A stretch of DNA of 64,000 nt from an uncultured Verrucomicrobiota bacterium (GTDB lineage: Bacteria > Verrucomicrobiota > Kiritimatiellia > CAIQIC01 > Lenti-01): NCBI GenBank assembly GCA_937860055.1, contig CALMBO010000027.1, positions 124,001 to 188,000 on the forward strand, read 5' to 3'. Shown one piece after another: positions 1-9,322 of this stretch (positions within the stretch are counted from its first letter, which is position 1; every line of letters begins with the position of its first letter). The translations under genes were made by a program, and so were the position numbers. A model generated the notes under the pieces. It was given only the letters and a program-made list of their open reading frames with translations. It was not told the DNA's origin and did not search any database.

Positions 1-541
1 GCAGCTGGCCGACGGCTTCCACGCCCAGCGGCTCCAGCTGGAAAATCTGGCTCCGGGAGGTCAGCGGGTTGTTGATGAAGAAAAACGGATTGTGCGTCGT
101 GGCGCCAACGAGGGTGACGGCCCCCTCCTCCACATAAGGCAGCAGGACATCCTGCTGCGCCTTGTTGAACCGGTGGATTTCATCGAGGAAGAGGATCGTT
201 TCGCGTCCCGACGCCGCGCGGCGCTGCTTGGCCGCCTCTAGCGACTGCCGCAGCCCCGCCACGTTCGACAGCACGCCGCTCGACCGGTCGAACGCCCGCC
301 TCGTCGTCCGCGCAATCACCTCCGCCAGCGAGGTCTTTCCGCAGCCCGGCGGCCCGTAAAGGATGATGCTGGACAGCCGGTCCGCCTCGATCGCCCGGCG
401 CAGAAGCTTCCCCTCGCCGAGGATGTGGTCCTGCCCCACGATGTCCTCCAAGGTGCGCGGGCGCATGCGCGCCGCCAGGGGGCGCCGCGAGGCGTGGAAT
501 TCCGGTTTTTCCGGCGGGGGCTGCTCGAACAAATCGCTCAT
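1..541 (-). CDS. rarA: Replication-associated recombination protein RarA/MgsA (5' part, runs off the left edge)
   Basis: AAA+ ATPase of the RarA/MgsA/WRNIP1 family, a clamp-loader relative that acts at stalled replication forks. The first 180 residues are visible and the gene continues beyond base 1. Seen directly: N-terminus MSDLFEQPPP, then the family entry motif with RPRTLEDIVGQ near residues 27-37, Walker A GPPGCGKT at 63-70, Walker B ILFLDEIHRF at 116-125 and sensor-1 region GATTHNP at 147-152. The DEIHRFNKAQQD stretch followed by TTHNPFF is typical of RarA rather than of RuvB or DnaX. The ATG at 541 is the first in frame. It is divergent from the YjdF-like gene. The C-terminal tetramerisation domain lies outside the window, so completeness cannot be judged. 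Confidence 0.92.
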   Translation of the reverse strand, partial: MSDLFEQPPPEKPEFHASRRPLAARMRPRTLEDIVGQDHILGEGKLLRRAIEADRLSSIILYGPPGCGKTSLAEVIARTTRRAFDRSSGVLSNVAGLRQSLEAAKQRRAASGRETILFLDEIHRFNKAQQDVLLPYVEEGAVTLVGATTHNPFFFINNPLTSRSQIFQLEPLGVEAVGQL

Positions 542-592
542 ACGACGTGAAGGACAGGATGCCAAAAGACGGTCCTCCCCCCAATCTTTTTC

Positions 593-621
593 TTCTCATC
601 CGGCACCGTCCCCGCTACCCT
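593..621 (+). promoter_or_regulatory. Candidate promoter of the YjdF-like gene (leaderless layout)
   Basis: TTCTCA at 593-598, a 17-nt spacer and TACCCT at 616-621, followed after exactly 9 nt by the ATG at 631. No purine-rich ribosome binding site fits between the -10 box and the start, so the transcript would be nearly leaderless. The same layout recurs at several genes in the window. Confidence 0.4.
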
Positions 622-630
622 GCCCCCACC

Positions 631-1254
631 ATGAAAAACAGGCTGCCGGCCATTCTGTTCTCGCTCTATCTCCTGGAATTCGCCGTTTTGGCCATCCACC
701 CGGTTTCGCGCCCCACGTGGATCTCCGAAAACGTCACGGTGCTGGTCATCGTGACCCCGCTCGTCTGGCTCTATCTCAAGGGCATCCGCTTTTCCAACGC
801 GGCCTACCTCTTCATGTCCGTGCTCATCTACCTGCACACCATCGGCGGCCACTACACCTTCTCCCTCGTCCCCTTCGATTGGATCACCCACCTCATCGGC
901 GCCCAGCGCAACCATTTCGACCGCCTCGCCCACTTCACCGTCGGCTTCTACGCCTATGCCGTCCTGGAACTCATCGAAAGCCGCCGCCTCAGCGCGAACC
1001 GCGGATTCAGCCTCTGGTTCGCCATCTCGCTCATTTTCGCCGTGGCCGGCATCTTCGAAATCGTCGAATGGCTCTATGCCGCTTCGGCCAGCGCGGCCGC
1101 CGGCGCCGAATTCCTAGGCTCGCAGGGCGACATCTGGGATGCGCAGAAGGACATGCTCGCCGACGGTCTCGGAGCCATCCTGGCCTCCCTCGTCTACCAT
1201 CTCGCTCATCGCGGGCGCTTCCCCGACCTCATCCGGCCCCCGGCCTCTTCCTGA
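631..1254 (+). CDS. YjdF-like (DUF2238) inner membrane protein
   Basis: Integral membrane protein of about 207 residues resembling the DUF2238/YjdF family, whose biochemical role is unknown. Seen directly: about six hydrophobic segments (for example around LFSLYLLEFAVLAI, VTVLVIVTPLVWLYL and the FAISLIFAVAGIFEIVEW segment), and the conserved polar stretches of the family, HYTFSLVPFDW and NHFDRLAHFTVGF, with an acidic EIVEW motif inside a membrane helix and a DIWDAQKDMLAD motif near the C-terminus. The ATG at 631 is preferred over an upstream in-frame ATG at 547 because it gives the family's usual length and a clean hydrophobic N-terminus. It stands alone, convergent with holB, and a hairpin repeat fills the gap between their ends. 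Confidence 0.8.
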   Translation: MKNRLPAILFSLYLLEFAVLAIHPVSRPTWISENVTVLVIVTPLVWLYLKGIRFSNAAYLFMSVLIYLHTIGGHYTFSLVPFDWITHLIGAQRNHFDRLAHFTVGFYAYAVLELIESRRLSANRGFSLWFAISLIFAVAGIFEIVEWLYAASASAAAGAEFLGSQGDIWDAQKDMLADGLGAILASLVYHLAHRGRFPDLIRPPASS

Positions 1255-1297
1255 CGCCGCGCGGAGTCCTGGCTTCTCCGCCAGCCCTCCTTACACG

Positions 1298-1382
1298 GCG
1301 GGAAGGCGCCGCCTGTTCCCCCGCCGCCGGATTTTCCACGCAATGGAAAAACTTTTGGCGATTTTTCCACACAATGGAAAAA
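1298..1382. repeat. Tandem-hairpin intergenic element, copy 1 (13-mer plus two TTTTCCA hairpins)
   Basis: The 13-mer GCGGGAAGGCGCC lies at 1298-1310. It is followed by two inverted repeats: TTTTCCA-CGCAA-TGGAAAA at 1332-1350 and TTTTTCCA-CACAA-TGGAAAAA at 1362-1382. The whole sits in the 167-nt gap between the convergent ends of the YjdF-like gene and holB. Related copies are at 9750-9827, 16449-16553 and 59151-59192. Function is unknown: a bidirectional terminator, a protein-binding site or a mobile REP-like element are all possible. Confidence 0.85.
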
Positions 1383-1421
1383 CTTTCATCCGGCGCGAAA
1401 ATTTCCCCTCCCCCCCTCCCG

Positions 1422-2399
1422 CTAGGCGGAACCGGGCCTGGAAAAGGCCCGCGCCATGCGCGGCAGAATCGAGGATTCCCGGATGTTGTGCTCCAACAGT
1501 TCCCGCACCTCGTCCACCACCGCCACCCGCGCCAGCGCCTCCCCGAACGACAGCCCCTCCGCCTGCGCCGCGATCGCGTCCGCCTCCGCCGGGAAGTTCT
1601 CCGGGACGCTTTCCGCGTCTTTCACCCGCGCCAGCACATCGCGCTGCCACAACTGGAGGGTCCGCAGGATTTCCTCCCGCATTTCCTTCATCCGCGCCGC
1701 CACGCGCCCTTCGATGATGTCCTTGCCGGCCTTGGTCAGCTCCGCCCCGTCCTCCCCGCGCGACTTCGCCAACTTCTCCTGGCGGGCTGTTTCCTCCGCC
1801 TCCGCCAGCTCCTCCAGCGAGCGCAGGGGGGCCGTCAGCCGATCCGTCCAGGCGATGATTTCGCAGGCCTGGCGGGACGGCGGATTCCGGAGCAGGTCCA
1901 TCACCACCGGCATCCACGGCGTGTCCGTCCGCTGCTCGTCTTCCATCACGTCCACGAACTGCGCGCGGGATCGCGTCGTCGGCAGCAGGCTGGCGGGCGA
2001 ATCCGTCACGAGGATCAGCAGGCTGTTCGGCGGCGGCTCCTCCAGCGTCTTCAGCAAGGCGTTCTGCGCGCTTGCGTTCAGGCGGTCCGCAAACAGGATC
2101 ACCCCCGCCTTCCAGCCCCCTTCATACGACGTCAAGCCGATGAATTCGATGAGGTCCCGGATTTCCTCGATCCGGATCTGCCGCGACTTGCTCTCCGGCT
2201 CGAGCCACCGGATGTCCACGTGCTGCCGCAGGCGCATCGCCTCCTTCTCGCGAAAGGGCAGCGACAGCAATCCCTCCGCGAAGTCCGCCCCCGCGCCGCG
2301 CGGATGCCCCGAGACCAGGACGGCGTGCGGCATCCGCTTCGTCGCGAACGCCCGCCGGAAATTCTCCAGCGCCCGGTCAACCCTGGGAGAGGAAGGCAT
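1422..2399 (-). CDS. holB: DNA polymerase III delta-prime subunit
   Basis: Clamp-loader subunit of 325 residues in the DnaX/HolB family. It acts in the complex that loads the beta clamp at replication forks. Seen directly: N-terminal region AFATKRMPHAVLVSGHP followed by a degenerate P-loop (PRGAGADF, with no GKT), the segment IRDLIEFIGLTSYEGGWKAG, the typical NASAQNALLKTLEEPP motif and the sensor region LLPTTRSRAQ in place of the usual TIRSRC. The degenerate Walker A and the lack of the zinc-binding cysteines support delta-prime over tau/gamma. It is the last gene of the mcsA-holB operon: its start at 2399 overlaps the end of tmk by 23 nt, as tmk-holB do in many bacteria. Confidence 0.85.
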   Translation of the reverse strand: MPSSPRVDRALENFRRAFATKRMPHAVLVSGHPRGAGADFAEGLLSLPFREKEAMRLRQHVDIRWLEPESKSRQIRIEEIRDLIEFIGLTSYEGGWKAGVILFADRLNASAQNALLKTLEEPPPNSLLILVTDSPASLLPTTRSRAQFVDVMEDEQRTDTPWMPVVMDLLRNPPSRQACEIIAWTDRLTAPLRSLEELAEAEETARQEKLAKSRGEDGAELTKAGKDIIEGRVAARMKEMREEILRTLQLWQRDVLARVKDAESVPENFPAEADAIAAQAEGLSFGEALARVAVVDEVRELLEHNIRESSILPRMARAFSRPGSA

Positions 2400-3027
2400 C
2401 GCTCACCAGCTTCCAGATATCCTCCGCGATCGGCTCCGCGTGCCGCATCGCATCCACCTTGCGGAACCGCTCCGGGAAGCGCCGGGCCAGCTCCAGATAG
2501 CCCTGGCGCACCTTTTCGTGGAACTCCAGCGCCTCGCTCTCGATCCGGTCGTACTGGATCTTCTTGCCCACCTGCCGCTTCGCGCAGCGCTGCATCCCCA
2601 GGCTCACGTTCACATCCAGCAGGATCGTCATGTCCGGCACCGCCCGCCCGATCGCGAAGCGGTTGATCGTTTCCATCAGTTCCACGGAAAACCCGCGGCC
2701 GAACCCTTGGTAGGCCGTCGTGGAATCGGCGAAGCGGTCGCAAAGCACCCACGCCCCGCGCTCCAGCGCCGGCTGGATCACATTCCTCACGAGCTGCGCG
2801 CGGCTCGCTTCGAACAGCAGCACTTCGCTTTCGGCGCACGGATCCTCGCCCGCCGCGTTGTACTGCAGGATCCCGCGGATCGCCTCGCCCAGCTTCGTCC
2901 CTCCTGGTTCGCGCGTATAGATCACCTCGATCCCGCGCGCCTCCAGCTTCGAAATCAGCATCGCCGCCTGGGTGCTCTTGCCCGCCCCCTCCGGCCCTTC
3001 GAACGTGATCAACCTGCCTCTGTTCAT
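2377..3027 (-). CDS. tmk: Thymidylate kinase
   Basis: Phosphorylates dTMP to dTDP in the dTTP pathway; 216 residues, the normal length. Seen directly: P-loop GPEGAGKST at residues 11-19, the YTREPGGTKLGEAIR motif at about 37-51, the DR of CDRFADSTTAYQGFGRG at 97-98 and a basic LID-type region (RCAKRQVGKK) after VNVSLGMQ. The start at 3027 (MNRGRLITFEG) gives the standard N-terminus; an open extension to 3237 overlaps cysS and is not protein-like. It lies 19 nt after the cysS stop and overlaps holB by 23 nt, so it is part of the same transcription unit. Confidence 0.95.
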   Translation of the reverse strand: MNRGRLITFEGPEGAGKSTQAAMLISKLEARGIEVIYTREPGGTKLGEAIRGILQYNAAGEDPCAESEVLLFEASRAQLVRNVIQPALERGAWVLCDRFADSTTAYQGFGRGFSVELMETINRFAIGRAVPDMTILLDVNVSLGMQRCAKRQVGKKIQYDRIESEALEFHEKVRQGYLELARRFPERFRKVDAMRHAEPIAEDIWKLVSDAFLSQG

Positions 3028-3046
3028 GGATTCTCCGGATGTTTCC

Positions 3047-4447
3047 TCACGCCTTGGCGGCGACCTGTCCCTTGGGGGTGTCCTTGACGATCCAGCCAAG
3101 GGCGGAGATTTCGTCGCGCAAGGCGTCGGACTGCTTCCATTCCTTGGCCGCGCGGGCCGCCTGCCGCCGGTCCAGCAGCGCCTGGACCTCGGGGGGCACC
3201 GCTTCCGCCGGCTTCTCCAGCACGCCCAGCGCACCATCCCAGCGGCGGAACAGATCGCGCACCGCCGCCGCGTCCTCCGGCGACATCAGCCTGGCGTCCA
3301 TCACGGCATTGCCTTCGCGGACGCCGTCGAACAATGCCGCCAAGGCGGCGGAAACGTTCAAATCCTCGTCCATCGCCGCCTCGAACCGCTCCGCCGCCGC
3401 CTGCGCCCAGCCGGGCAGCGTTCCGGCTTTCGCGCCTCCCGCCGCGTCGGCCAGGCGCGCCGTGAATTCATCCACGCGCCGCAGCGCCGTGCGCGCCGCG
3501 TCCAGCGAGCCGAACGTGAAGTTCAACGGGGCGCGGTAGTGCGTCGCCAGCAGTTCGTAGCGCACCTCGCGGCCCGAGTATCCCCGTCCCAGCACATCGC
3601 GCAGCGTGTGGAAGTTGCCGCGCGATTTCGACATCTTCTGCCCCTCCACCATCAGGTGCGCGCAATGCATCCAATAGGTCGCGAACGGCTGCCCGTTGGC
3701 CGCTTCGCTCTGCGCCATCTCGTCCTCGTGGTGGGGAAAGATGTTGTCGACGCCGCCCGTGTGGATGTCGAAGCTGGGCCCGAGATATTTCTGGCTCATG
3801 GCGGAGCATTCGATGTGCCACCCCGGCCGCCCGCGTCCCCACGGGGACTCCCACGCGACATCGCCATCCTTCTCGTCCCACGCCTTCCACAGCGCGAAGT
3901 CGGCGACGTTCTCCTTGTCGTATTCATCCGAGGCGATCCGGACGCCCGAACGCATCCCCTCCCGGTCTAGGTGGGCCAGCTTGCCGTAGGAAGGCCACCG
4001 GGCGATGCTGAAATAGACCGAGCCGTCGTCGGAACGGTACGCAAAATGCCTGTCCACCAGCTTCTGGATGATCGCGATCATCTCGGGAATGTGGTCCGTC
4101 GCCGCCGGATAGTGCTCGGCGGGATCGATGTTCAGGGTCCGGATATCCTCGAAGAAGGCCTTTTTATAGGTTTCAGTGAACTCGGCCAGCCGCTGGCCCG
4201 CCTTCTGCGAATCGCGGATGGTCTTGTCGTCCACGTCCGTCAGGTTCATCACCTGCGTGACCCGGAATCCCTTGAACTTCAGCCAGCGCCTCAACAGGTC
4301 CTCGAAGACGTAGGCCCGGAAATTCCCGATGTGCGCGAAGTTGTAGACCGTCGGCCCGCATGTATACATCCGGGCATGCCCGGCCTCCAGCGGCCTGAAT
4401 TCCTCCAACTGCCGCGACAGCGTGTTCTGGACGCGAAAGACGCTCAT
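3047..4447 (-). CDS. cysS: Cysteinyl-tRNA synthetase
   Basis: Class I aminoacyl-tRNA synthetase charging tRNA-Cys; 466 residues, normal length. Seen directly: [19 protein letters not shown], with zinc ligand C30 and the HIGH signature as HIGN at 39-42; the second zinc-site region WHIECSAMS with C214; NIFPHHEDE around 236-243; and KMSKS at 271-275 followed by RGNFHT. The ATG at 4447 overlaps the clpC stop by 4 nt (ATGA), implying translational coupling. Linking cysS to clpC echoes the Firmicutes neighbourhood in which cysS lies some genes downstream of the clpC operon, but direct coupling is notable here. Confidence 0.97.
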   Translation of the reverse strand: MSVFRVQNTLSRQLEEFRPLEAGHARMYTCGPTVYNFAHIGNFRAYVFEDLLRRWLKFKGFRVTQVMNLTDVDDKTIRDSQKAGQRLAEFTETYKKAFFEDIRTLNIDPAEHYPAATDHIPEMIAIIQKLVDRHFAYRSDDGSVYFSIARWPSYGKLAHLDREGMRSGVRIASDEYDKENVADFALWKAWDEKDGDVAWESPWGRGRPGWHIECSAMSQKYLGPSFDIHTGGVDNIFPHHEDEMAQSEAANGQPFATYWMHCAHLMVEGQKMSKSRGNFHTLRDVLGRGYSGREVRYELLATHYRAPLNFTFGSLDAARTALRRVDEFTARLADAAGGAKAGTLPGWAQAAAERFEAAMDEDLNVSAALAALFDGVREGNAVMDARLMSPEDAAAVRDLFRRWDGALGVLEKPAEAVPPEVQALLDRRQAARAAKEWKQSDALRDEISALGWIVKDTPKGQVAAKA

Positions 4448-7011
4448 GCTTCGCCGTCGCCCTTCTTCCGGCGGCGCGCCGGCTTCGCGGCCGGAGCTTC
4501 ACCGGCCGCCGGAGGCGCCTCCGGGGTTTCGCCCTTCGGCGGATGGAATTCCAGCTTGTCCGCCCCGGCCTCCACCTCGACGATCTCGCCGTTCACGAAC
4601 TTTCCGCGCAGGATGTCCTCGGCCAGCGCGTTCTCCAGCCAGTGTTCCACCGCGCGCCGGAGCTGCCGCGCCCCGTAGGCGCGGTCGAAGCCCTTCGCCA
4701 TCAGGAAATCGAACGCCGAAGGCAGGATCGACAGCTTGATCTCCCGCGCCTTGAGGCGCGCGGCAACCTTGCCGACCTCGATCTCCAGGATCGTGCGCAC
4801 GTCCTCCTTCTGCAGCTGGCGGAAGACGATGATTTCCTCCACCCGGTTCAGCAGCTCGGGCCGGAAGTTGTGCTTGGCGGCCTCCATCATCTGCTCGCGC
4901 AGCGTCGCGTAGTCGGCTTCGGCCGTGTGCCCGGCAAACCCCAGCCCCGCGCCCTTGCGGATGATCTCGGATCCGATGTTGGAGGTCATGATGATGATCG
5001 TGTTGCGAAAATCGACCGCGCGCCCCAGCCCGTCCGTCAGCCGCCCCTCTTCCAGGATCTGCAGCAGCATGTGCATCACGTCCGGATGCGCCTTTTCGAT
5101 CTCGTCGAACAGCACCACCGAATAGGGCCGGCGCCGGACGCGTTCCGTCAGCTGGCCGCCCTCCTCATAGCCGACGTAGCCCGGAGGCGACCCCACCAGC
5201 CGCGAGGCATTGAACTTCTCCATGTATTCCGACATGTCGATCTGGATCAGCGCCTCGGGCGTGTTGAACATGAATTCCGCCAACGACTTGGCCAGCAGCG
5301 TTTTGCCGACGCCCGTAGGCCCGAGGAAAATGAACGAGCCGATGGGACGCCGCGGATCCTTCAAGTCCGCCCGCGAACGCCGCAGCGCCTTGCAGATGGA
5401 TGAAATGGCCTCCGGCTGGCCGATGACGGTCTTCGAAAGAACCGCTTCCATCTCCAGCAACTTGGCGGTTTCCTTCTGCTCCATCTTTTCGAGCGGGACG
5501 CCCGTCCATTTCGACACGATCAGGCGCACGTCCTCTTCGCCGACCTCCACGATCTTCTCGCTATGCCCCTTGCGCCATTCCCCCAGTTCCTTCTCGAGTT
5601 CGGTCCGCGCCGCCTTCTCGGCGTCGCGGAGCTTCGCCGCCTCTTCGAATTTCTCCTCCTGGATCGCCGCGTTCCGTTTCGCCAGCAGCGCGGTGATCTC
5701 CTTCTCCCGCTCCTTCACGTGCGTGGGACGGGTCATGGAGCCGATGCGCGCCCGCGCGCCGGCCTCGTCGATCACGTCGATCGCCTTGTCGGGCAGGAAC
5801 CGGTCCTGCAGGTAGCGCGCGGACAGGCGGACGGCCGCATCGATGGCCGCTTCGCTGTAGTGGACGTGGTGATGCGCCTCGTACCGCGCGCTCAATCCCT
5901 TGAGGATTTCGATCGCCTCTTCGATGGACGGCTCCCGCACCAGCACGCTCTGGAAGCGCCGCGACAGCGCCGCATCCTTCTCGATGAACTTCCGGTATTC
6001 GTTCAGGGTCGTCGCCCCGATCACCTGCAGCTCGCCGCGCGACAAGGCGGGCTTGAGGATGTTGGCCGCGTCCATCGCGCCCTCCGCGCTGCCCGCCCCC
6101 ACGAGGCTGTGGAGCTCGTCCACGAACAGGATCACATTCTTGACGCGGCGGATCTCGTCCATCACCGCCTTGATGCGCTCCTCGAACTGGCCGCGGTATT
6201 TCGTGCCGGCCACCATCAGGGCCAGGTCCAGCGAAATCACCCGCTTGCCATGCAGCAGCTCGGGCACCTCGCCGTTCACGATGGCCTGCGCAAGCCCTTC
6301 GGCGATGGCCGTCTTGCCCACGCCCGCCTCGCCCAGCAGCGCCGGGTTGTTCTTGGTGCGGCGGCACAGGATGCGCATCACGCGCTCGATCTCGTCCGCC
6401 CGCCCGATCACGGGATCCAGCGCACCCTTCTGCGCCAGGGCGGTCAGGTCGCGCCCGAAAGTCGAAAGCGCGGGGGTCTTCGAATCCTTGGGACCGCGCA
6501 TCCCGCCGGGGCCGGGCTCCAATTCCGGGCCGGACGGCTCGTCTTCCGGCTCTTCCTTCGGGGAACCCGGCTCGTAGTTCGGATCCAGTTCCTTCATCAC
6601 GGCTTCGCGGGTCTTTTCGATGTCCACGTGCAGATTGGCCAGCACGCGCGCGGCCACCCCTTCGCCTTCGCGCAGCAATCCCAGCAGGATGTGCTCCGTC
6701 CCGACGAATTCCACGTTCATCGCCCGCGCTTCGGTTCCGGCCAGCGCCAGCACCTTCTTCACCCGCGGCGTGTAGGGCACGTTTCCAACCGTCTTCATGT
6801 CCGAGCCGACGCCCACGGCCTTTTCGACCTCCATGCGCACGGTCTCCAGATCCAGGCCCATGCGGCGCAGGACCGTCACGGCCACGCCATGGCCGAGGGC
6901 GATCAGCCCCAACAGCAGGTGTTCCGTCCCGATGTAGCCGTGGTTGAACCGGTCGGCCTCCTGCCGCGCCAGTTGCAGCACTTGCTGCGCCCGTGGTGTG
7001 AAGTTGTTCAT
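4444..7011 (-). CDS. clpC: ATP-dependent protease ATPase ClpC
   Basis: Hsp100 unfoldase of 855 residues that feeds proteins to ClpP. Domains in order: two N-terminal repeats (about 1-145, [19 protein letters not shown]), first AAA+ domain with Walker A GEAGVGKT at 227-234 and VILFVDELH, a middle region with a UVR-type segment ([12 protein letters not shown]) that marks ClpC rather than ClpA or ClpB, and a second AAA+ domain with [12 protein letters not shown] and [13 protein letters not shown]. In Bacillus, ClpC recognises phospho-arginine marks on substrates through its N-domain; mcsB directly upstream predicts the same here. The ATG at 7011 overlaps the mcsB stop by 4 nt. clpP is not in the window. 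The tail after residue 825 is Ala/Pro/Lys-rich and probably unstructured. Confidence 0.97.
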   Translation of the reverse strand: MNNFTPRAQQVLQLARQEADRFNHGYIGTEHLLLGLIALGHGVAVTVLRRMGLDLETVRMEVEKAVGVGSDMKTVGNVPYTPRVKKVLALAGTEARAMNVEFVGTEHILLGLLREGEGVAARVLANLHVDIEKTREAVMKELDPNYEPGSPKEEPEDEPSGPELEPGPGGMRGPKDSKTPALSTFGRDLTALAQKGALDPVIGRADEIERVMRILCRRTKNNPALLGEAGVGKTAIAEGLAQAIVNGEVPELLHGKRVISLDLALMVAGTKYRGQFEERIKAVMDEIRRVKNVILFVDELHSLVGAGSAEGAMDAANILKPALSRGELQVIGATTLNEYRKFIEKDAALSRRFQSVLVREPSIEEAIEILKGLSARYEAHHHVHYSEAAIDAAVRLSARYLQDRFLPDKAIDVIDEAGARARIGSMTRPTHVKEREKEITALLAKRNAAIQEEKFEEAAKLRDAEKAARTELEKELGEWRKGHSEKIVEVGEEDVRLIVSKWTGVPLEKMEQKETAKLLEMEAVLSKTVIGQPEAISSICKALRRSRADLKDPRRPIGSFIFLGPTGVGKTLLAKSLAEFMFNTPEALIQIDMSEYMEKFNASRLVGSPPGYVGYEEGGQLTERVRRRPYSVVLFDEIEKAHPDVMHMLLQILEEGRLTDGLGRAVDFRNTIIIMTSNIGSEIIRKGAGLGFAGHTAEADYATLREQMMEAAKHNFRPELLNRVEEIIVFRQLQKEDVRTILEIEVGKVAARLKAREIKLSILPSAFDFLMAKGFDRAYGARQLRRAVEHWLENALAEDILRGKFVNGEIVEVEAGADKLEFHPPKGETPEAPPAAGEAPAAKPARRRKKGDGEA

Positions 7012-8075
7012 TCCGTCCTCTTTCCCAACCGCTTGACGGGCCGCCGGCCCAGTTCACCCCGCAGGCGGCTGGCCCGTTCCAGGTCCCGTTCCTCGCCCGC
7101 CAGGGGCTTGCCAATGGCGGCCTGCAAATGCGCCGGCTGCACCTCCAGCAGGAGGTGGTCCACCTTCTGCATCTCGATTCCCTTCGCCAGATCCAGGGCG
7201 ATGCCCAGCCGAAGTTCCGACAGCCGCTCCAGCGCCTCCTGCGCCGTCATGAGCTTCGCCGAGGCCAGGATCCCCAGGGCCCGCGCCGCCAGGTCCTCCA
7301 CGAACAGCCGGCGCTCTCGCTTGAGCCGCTCCCGCGCATTCCGCTCGTGGCCGGCGATTTCCTTCGCGATCTCCTCCAGGTCGGCGACGATCCGGTCCTC
7401 CGGCATCCCCAGGGTCAGCTGGTTCGACACTTGGAACATATGCCCCAGGGCCGCCGTCCCTTCGCCCCAGCGTCCGCGCACCGTCAGCCCGATCTTGGCC
7501 AGACCGTTGGCGATCGGCTCCATCTCGCCCATCAGCACCAGCCCCGGGAGATGCATCATCGTGCTGGCCCGCATCCCCGTTCCCACGTTCGTCGGGCAGC
7601 TCGTCAGGTAGCCCAGCGACGACGAGAAGGCGTAGTCCAGCTTCTTCTCCAGCGCGTCGTCCAGGGCGTTCGCATCCGACCACGCTTCGCGCAGCGACAG
7701 CCCCGGCCGGAGCGTCTGGATGCGCAGATGGTCTTCTTCGTTGATCATGACCGCCCGCGTGCGCGCCGCGTCCATGCAGATGGCGGCTTCCGGCCGTCCT
7801 TCCAGCAGATGGCGGCTGATCAAATGGTCCTCGAACAGTTCCTGTCGATGCAGCATCGAACTGCCGGACAGCGTCTCCTGCACCGGCAGCTCTTCGCGCG
7901 CCGCTTCCATCACGCGGCGGCGGACGTCCGCCCGCACTTCGGGCGAAGCCTTGTCGGGGAACGGCACGCCCCGCAGGTTCCGGGCCAGGCGGACCCGGCT
8001 GCTCAGGATGATTCCGTACGCCTCCCGGTAGGCCTCTTCCTCCGGCGTGCGCGCAGCGGCTGGACGGACGCTCAC
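7008..8075 (-). CDS. mcsB: Protein-arginine kinase McsB
   Basis: Phosphagen-kinase-fold enzyme of about 355 residues that phosphorylates arginine side chains, marking proteins for ClpCP. Seen directly: [14 protein letters not shown] at about 23-36, NEEDHLRIQ at 112-120 and [12 protein letters not shown] at 158-169, the nucleotide/catalytic motif of phosphagen kinases, followed by MHLPGLV. A GTG at 8075 is chosen as start because it overlaps the mcsA stop (8072-8074) and gives the family length; the longer frame upstream is the antisense-like shadow of mcsA. Its neighbours mcsA and clpC are its known activator and downstream unfoldase. Confidence 0.95.
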   Translation of the reverse strand: MSVRPAAARTPEEEAYREAYGIILSSRVRLARNLRGVPFPDKASPEVRADVRRRVMEAAREELPVQETLSGSSMLHRQELFEDHLISRHLLEGRPEAAICMDAARTRAVMINEEDHLRIQTLRPGLSLREAWSDANALDDALEKKLDYAFSSSLGYLTSCPTNVGTGMRASTMMHLPGLVLMGEMEPIANGLAKIGLTVRGRWGEGTAALGHMFQVSNQLTLGMPEDRIVADLEEIAKEIAGHERNARERLKRERRLFVEDLAARALGILASAKLMTAQEALERLSELRLGIALDLAKGIEMQKVDHLLLEVQPAHLQAAIGKPLAGEERDLERASRLRGELGRRPVKRLGKRTE

Positions 8076-8596
8076 GAGCCCCCCCCCTCTGCCGGCAGCG
8101 CCCGGATCTGGTCGCGCAATTTTGCAGCCAGTTCGTAGTTCTCCCCCGCAACGGCCTTTTCCAGCTCCCGGCGCAGGCGCGCCAGCTCCACGGAATTCCG
8201 CATGCGATCCGACGAACGTTTCGGGACCTTGCCCAGATGCTGGTCGCTGTGCTGGAGCGAAACCACCACCGGCAGCATCTCCGAAGCAAAAACCTCGTAG
8301 CAGCGGTCGCACCCCAGCCGCCCCTTTTTCAGGATCTCCGTCCGGGTCATGCCGCAAGCCGGACAGACCGATGCCCCGGCGGCCGGCGCCTTGGGCTCCA
8401 CCCATTCCTCCTTGAGATGCGCCAGCTGGTCCTTCAGCTTTTCCATCATCCCGCCAAGATCCATCGGCTCCGCATGGATATCGATCCCCTTCTGCGCGGC
8501 GCACTCCTCGCACAAGTGGAATTTCTCGGTTTTCCCGTCCACCACCTGGGTCAGGTGGACGGTCGCCTCTTTCTGATGACAGTTCTGGCACAACAT
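8072..8596 (-). CDS. mcsA: McsA, zinc-finger activator of McsB
   Basis: 174-residue UVR-domain protein. Seen directly: an N-terminal zinc module MLCQNC with C3 and C6 and then CEEC at 29-32, a second CPAC...CDRC pair near 78-100, and a C-terminal UVR motif (LRRELEKAVAGENYELAAKLRDQIR). In Firmicutes McsA activates McsB. The start at 8596 (MLCQNCHQ) places the first CxxC as in known McsA; a longer version starting at 8620 is possible. A TAAGGT box lies 7 nt upstream of this ATG and no Shine-Dalgarno sequence is present, so the message may be leaderless. It is the first gene of the operon, with no ctsR-like gene before it. Confidence 0.93.
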   Translation of the reverse strand: MLCQNCHQKEATVHLTQVVDGKTEKFHLCEECAAQKGIDIHAEPMDLGGMMEKLKDQLAHLKEEWVEPKAPAAGASVCPACGMTRTEILKKGRLGCDRCYEVFASEMLPVVVSLQHSDQHLGKVPKRSSDRMRNSVELARLRRELEKAVAGENYELAAKLRDQIRALPAEGGGS

Positions 8597-8666
8597 GGCG
8601 GTGACCTTACCACGTTCCACCCCCCGCTTCCAGCCTCAAAACACCCCGGCGCTCCCGAAAAATTTG

Positions 8667-8695
8667 TTCGCATTCCCCCCTTCCCGCCCTACAAT
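8667..8695 (+). promoter_or_regulatory. Candidate promoter, small membrane protein-HIT operon
   Basis: TTCGCA at 8667-8672, a 17-nt spacer and TACAAT at 8690-8695. The -10 box matches the sigma70 consensus at five of six positions. The first start codon (8705) follows after 9 nt with no room for a ribosome binding site, so transcription would give a leaderless or nearly leaderless mRNA. The divergent mcsA promoter shares this short intergenic space. Confidence 0.5.
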
Positions 8696-8704
8696 TCCCG
8701 GCAT

Positions 8705-8896
8705 ATGAAGTGGAAAGAGACAGCTTCCGCCCTTGGCTCGCCCCTGAAGGCCTGCTTCGACCTGACCCTCCAGGAGCGGCGCTTCCTGCTGGGGCTTCTC
8801 CTCCTCTTCGGCCTCGGCCTCGGCGCCCGCTGGGTCCACCAGCGCGCCGACCGCCCCGGCCCCTACACCCCCCCGCAGGAGCAACCCGCACCATGA
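8705..8896 (+). CDS. Small single-pass membrane protein, unknown function
   Basis: A 63-residue protein I do not recognise. Seen directly: a charged N-terminus (MKWKETASALG), one hydrophobic segment at about residues 28-41 (FLLGLLLLFGLGLGARW) and a proline-rich tail (DRPGPYTPPQEQ). It is judged real because its stop codon overlaps the HIT gene start as ATGA (8893-8896) and a good -10 box (TACAAT) lies 9 nt before its ATG. Without it the HIT gene would have no nearby promoter. The topology (N-in or N-out) cannot be decided from sequence alone. It may anchor or lead the translation of the HIT gene. Confidence 0.65.
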   Translation: MKWKETASALGSPLKACFDLTLQERRFLLGLLLLFGLGLGARWVHQRADRPGPYTPPQEQPAP

Positions 8897-9318
8897 ACGA
8901 TCCCGATTGCATCTTCTGCAAGATCATCTCCGGCCGGATCCCCTCCACCAAGCTCTACGAAGATGCCGATGTCCTCGCCTTCATGGACATCGGTCCCATC
9001 GTGAAAGGCCATGCCCTCGTGGTGCCCAAGGCCCACTACGATCCCCTTTCTCAAACTCCCGACGACGTGCTGGCCAAGGTCATCGCCGTGGTGCGCCGCA
9101 TCGCGCAGGCCCAGCAGGAAGGCCTCGGCGCCGACGGCGTCAACATCCACCAGGCCAACGGCGCCGTCGCCGGCCAGGTCGTTCCCCATCTCCATTTCCA
9201 TGTCGTCCCGCGCTTCAAGCACGATGGCCACCACTGGAACTGGACACCGCATCCCTACGCCGACCTTTCCGAAGCCGCCGCCCTCGCCGACCGCATCAAG
9301 GCCGCCCTGTCCCGGTAG
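8893..9318 (+). CDS. HIT family nucleotide-binding hydrolase
   Basis: Histidine-triad protein of 141 residues, close to the bacterial HinT/PKCI group, which hydrolyses AMP-lysine or other nucleoside phosphoramidates. Seen directly: CIFCKIISG with C6 and C9, the YEDADVLAFMDI strand, GHALVVPKAHY, and the triad H-phi-H-phi-H as HLHFHVVPR with H99, H101 and H103. It is translationally coupled to the small membrane protein upstream (ATGA overlap) and followed 4 nt later by the PVC-restricted gene, so all three form one operon. Confidence 0.93.
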   Translation: MNDPDCIFCKIISGRIPSTKLYEDADVLAFMDIGPIVKGHALVVPKAHYDPLSQTPDDVLAKVIAVVRRIAQAQQEGLGADGVNIHQANGAVAGQVVPHLHFHVVPRFKHDGHHWNWTPHPYADLSEAAALADRIKAALSR

Positions 9319-9322
9319 ACCG

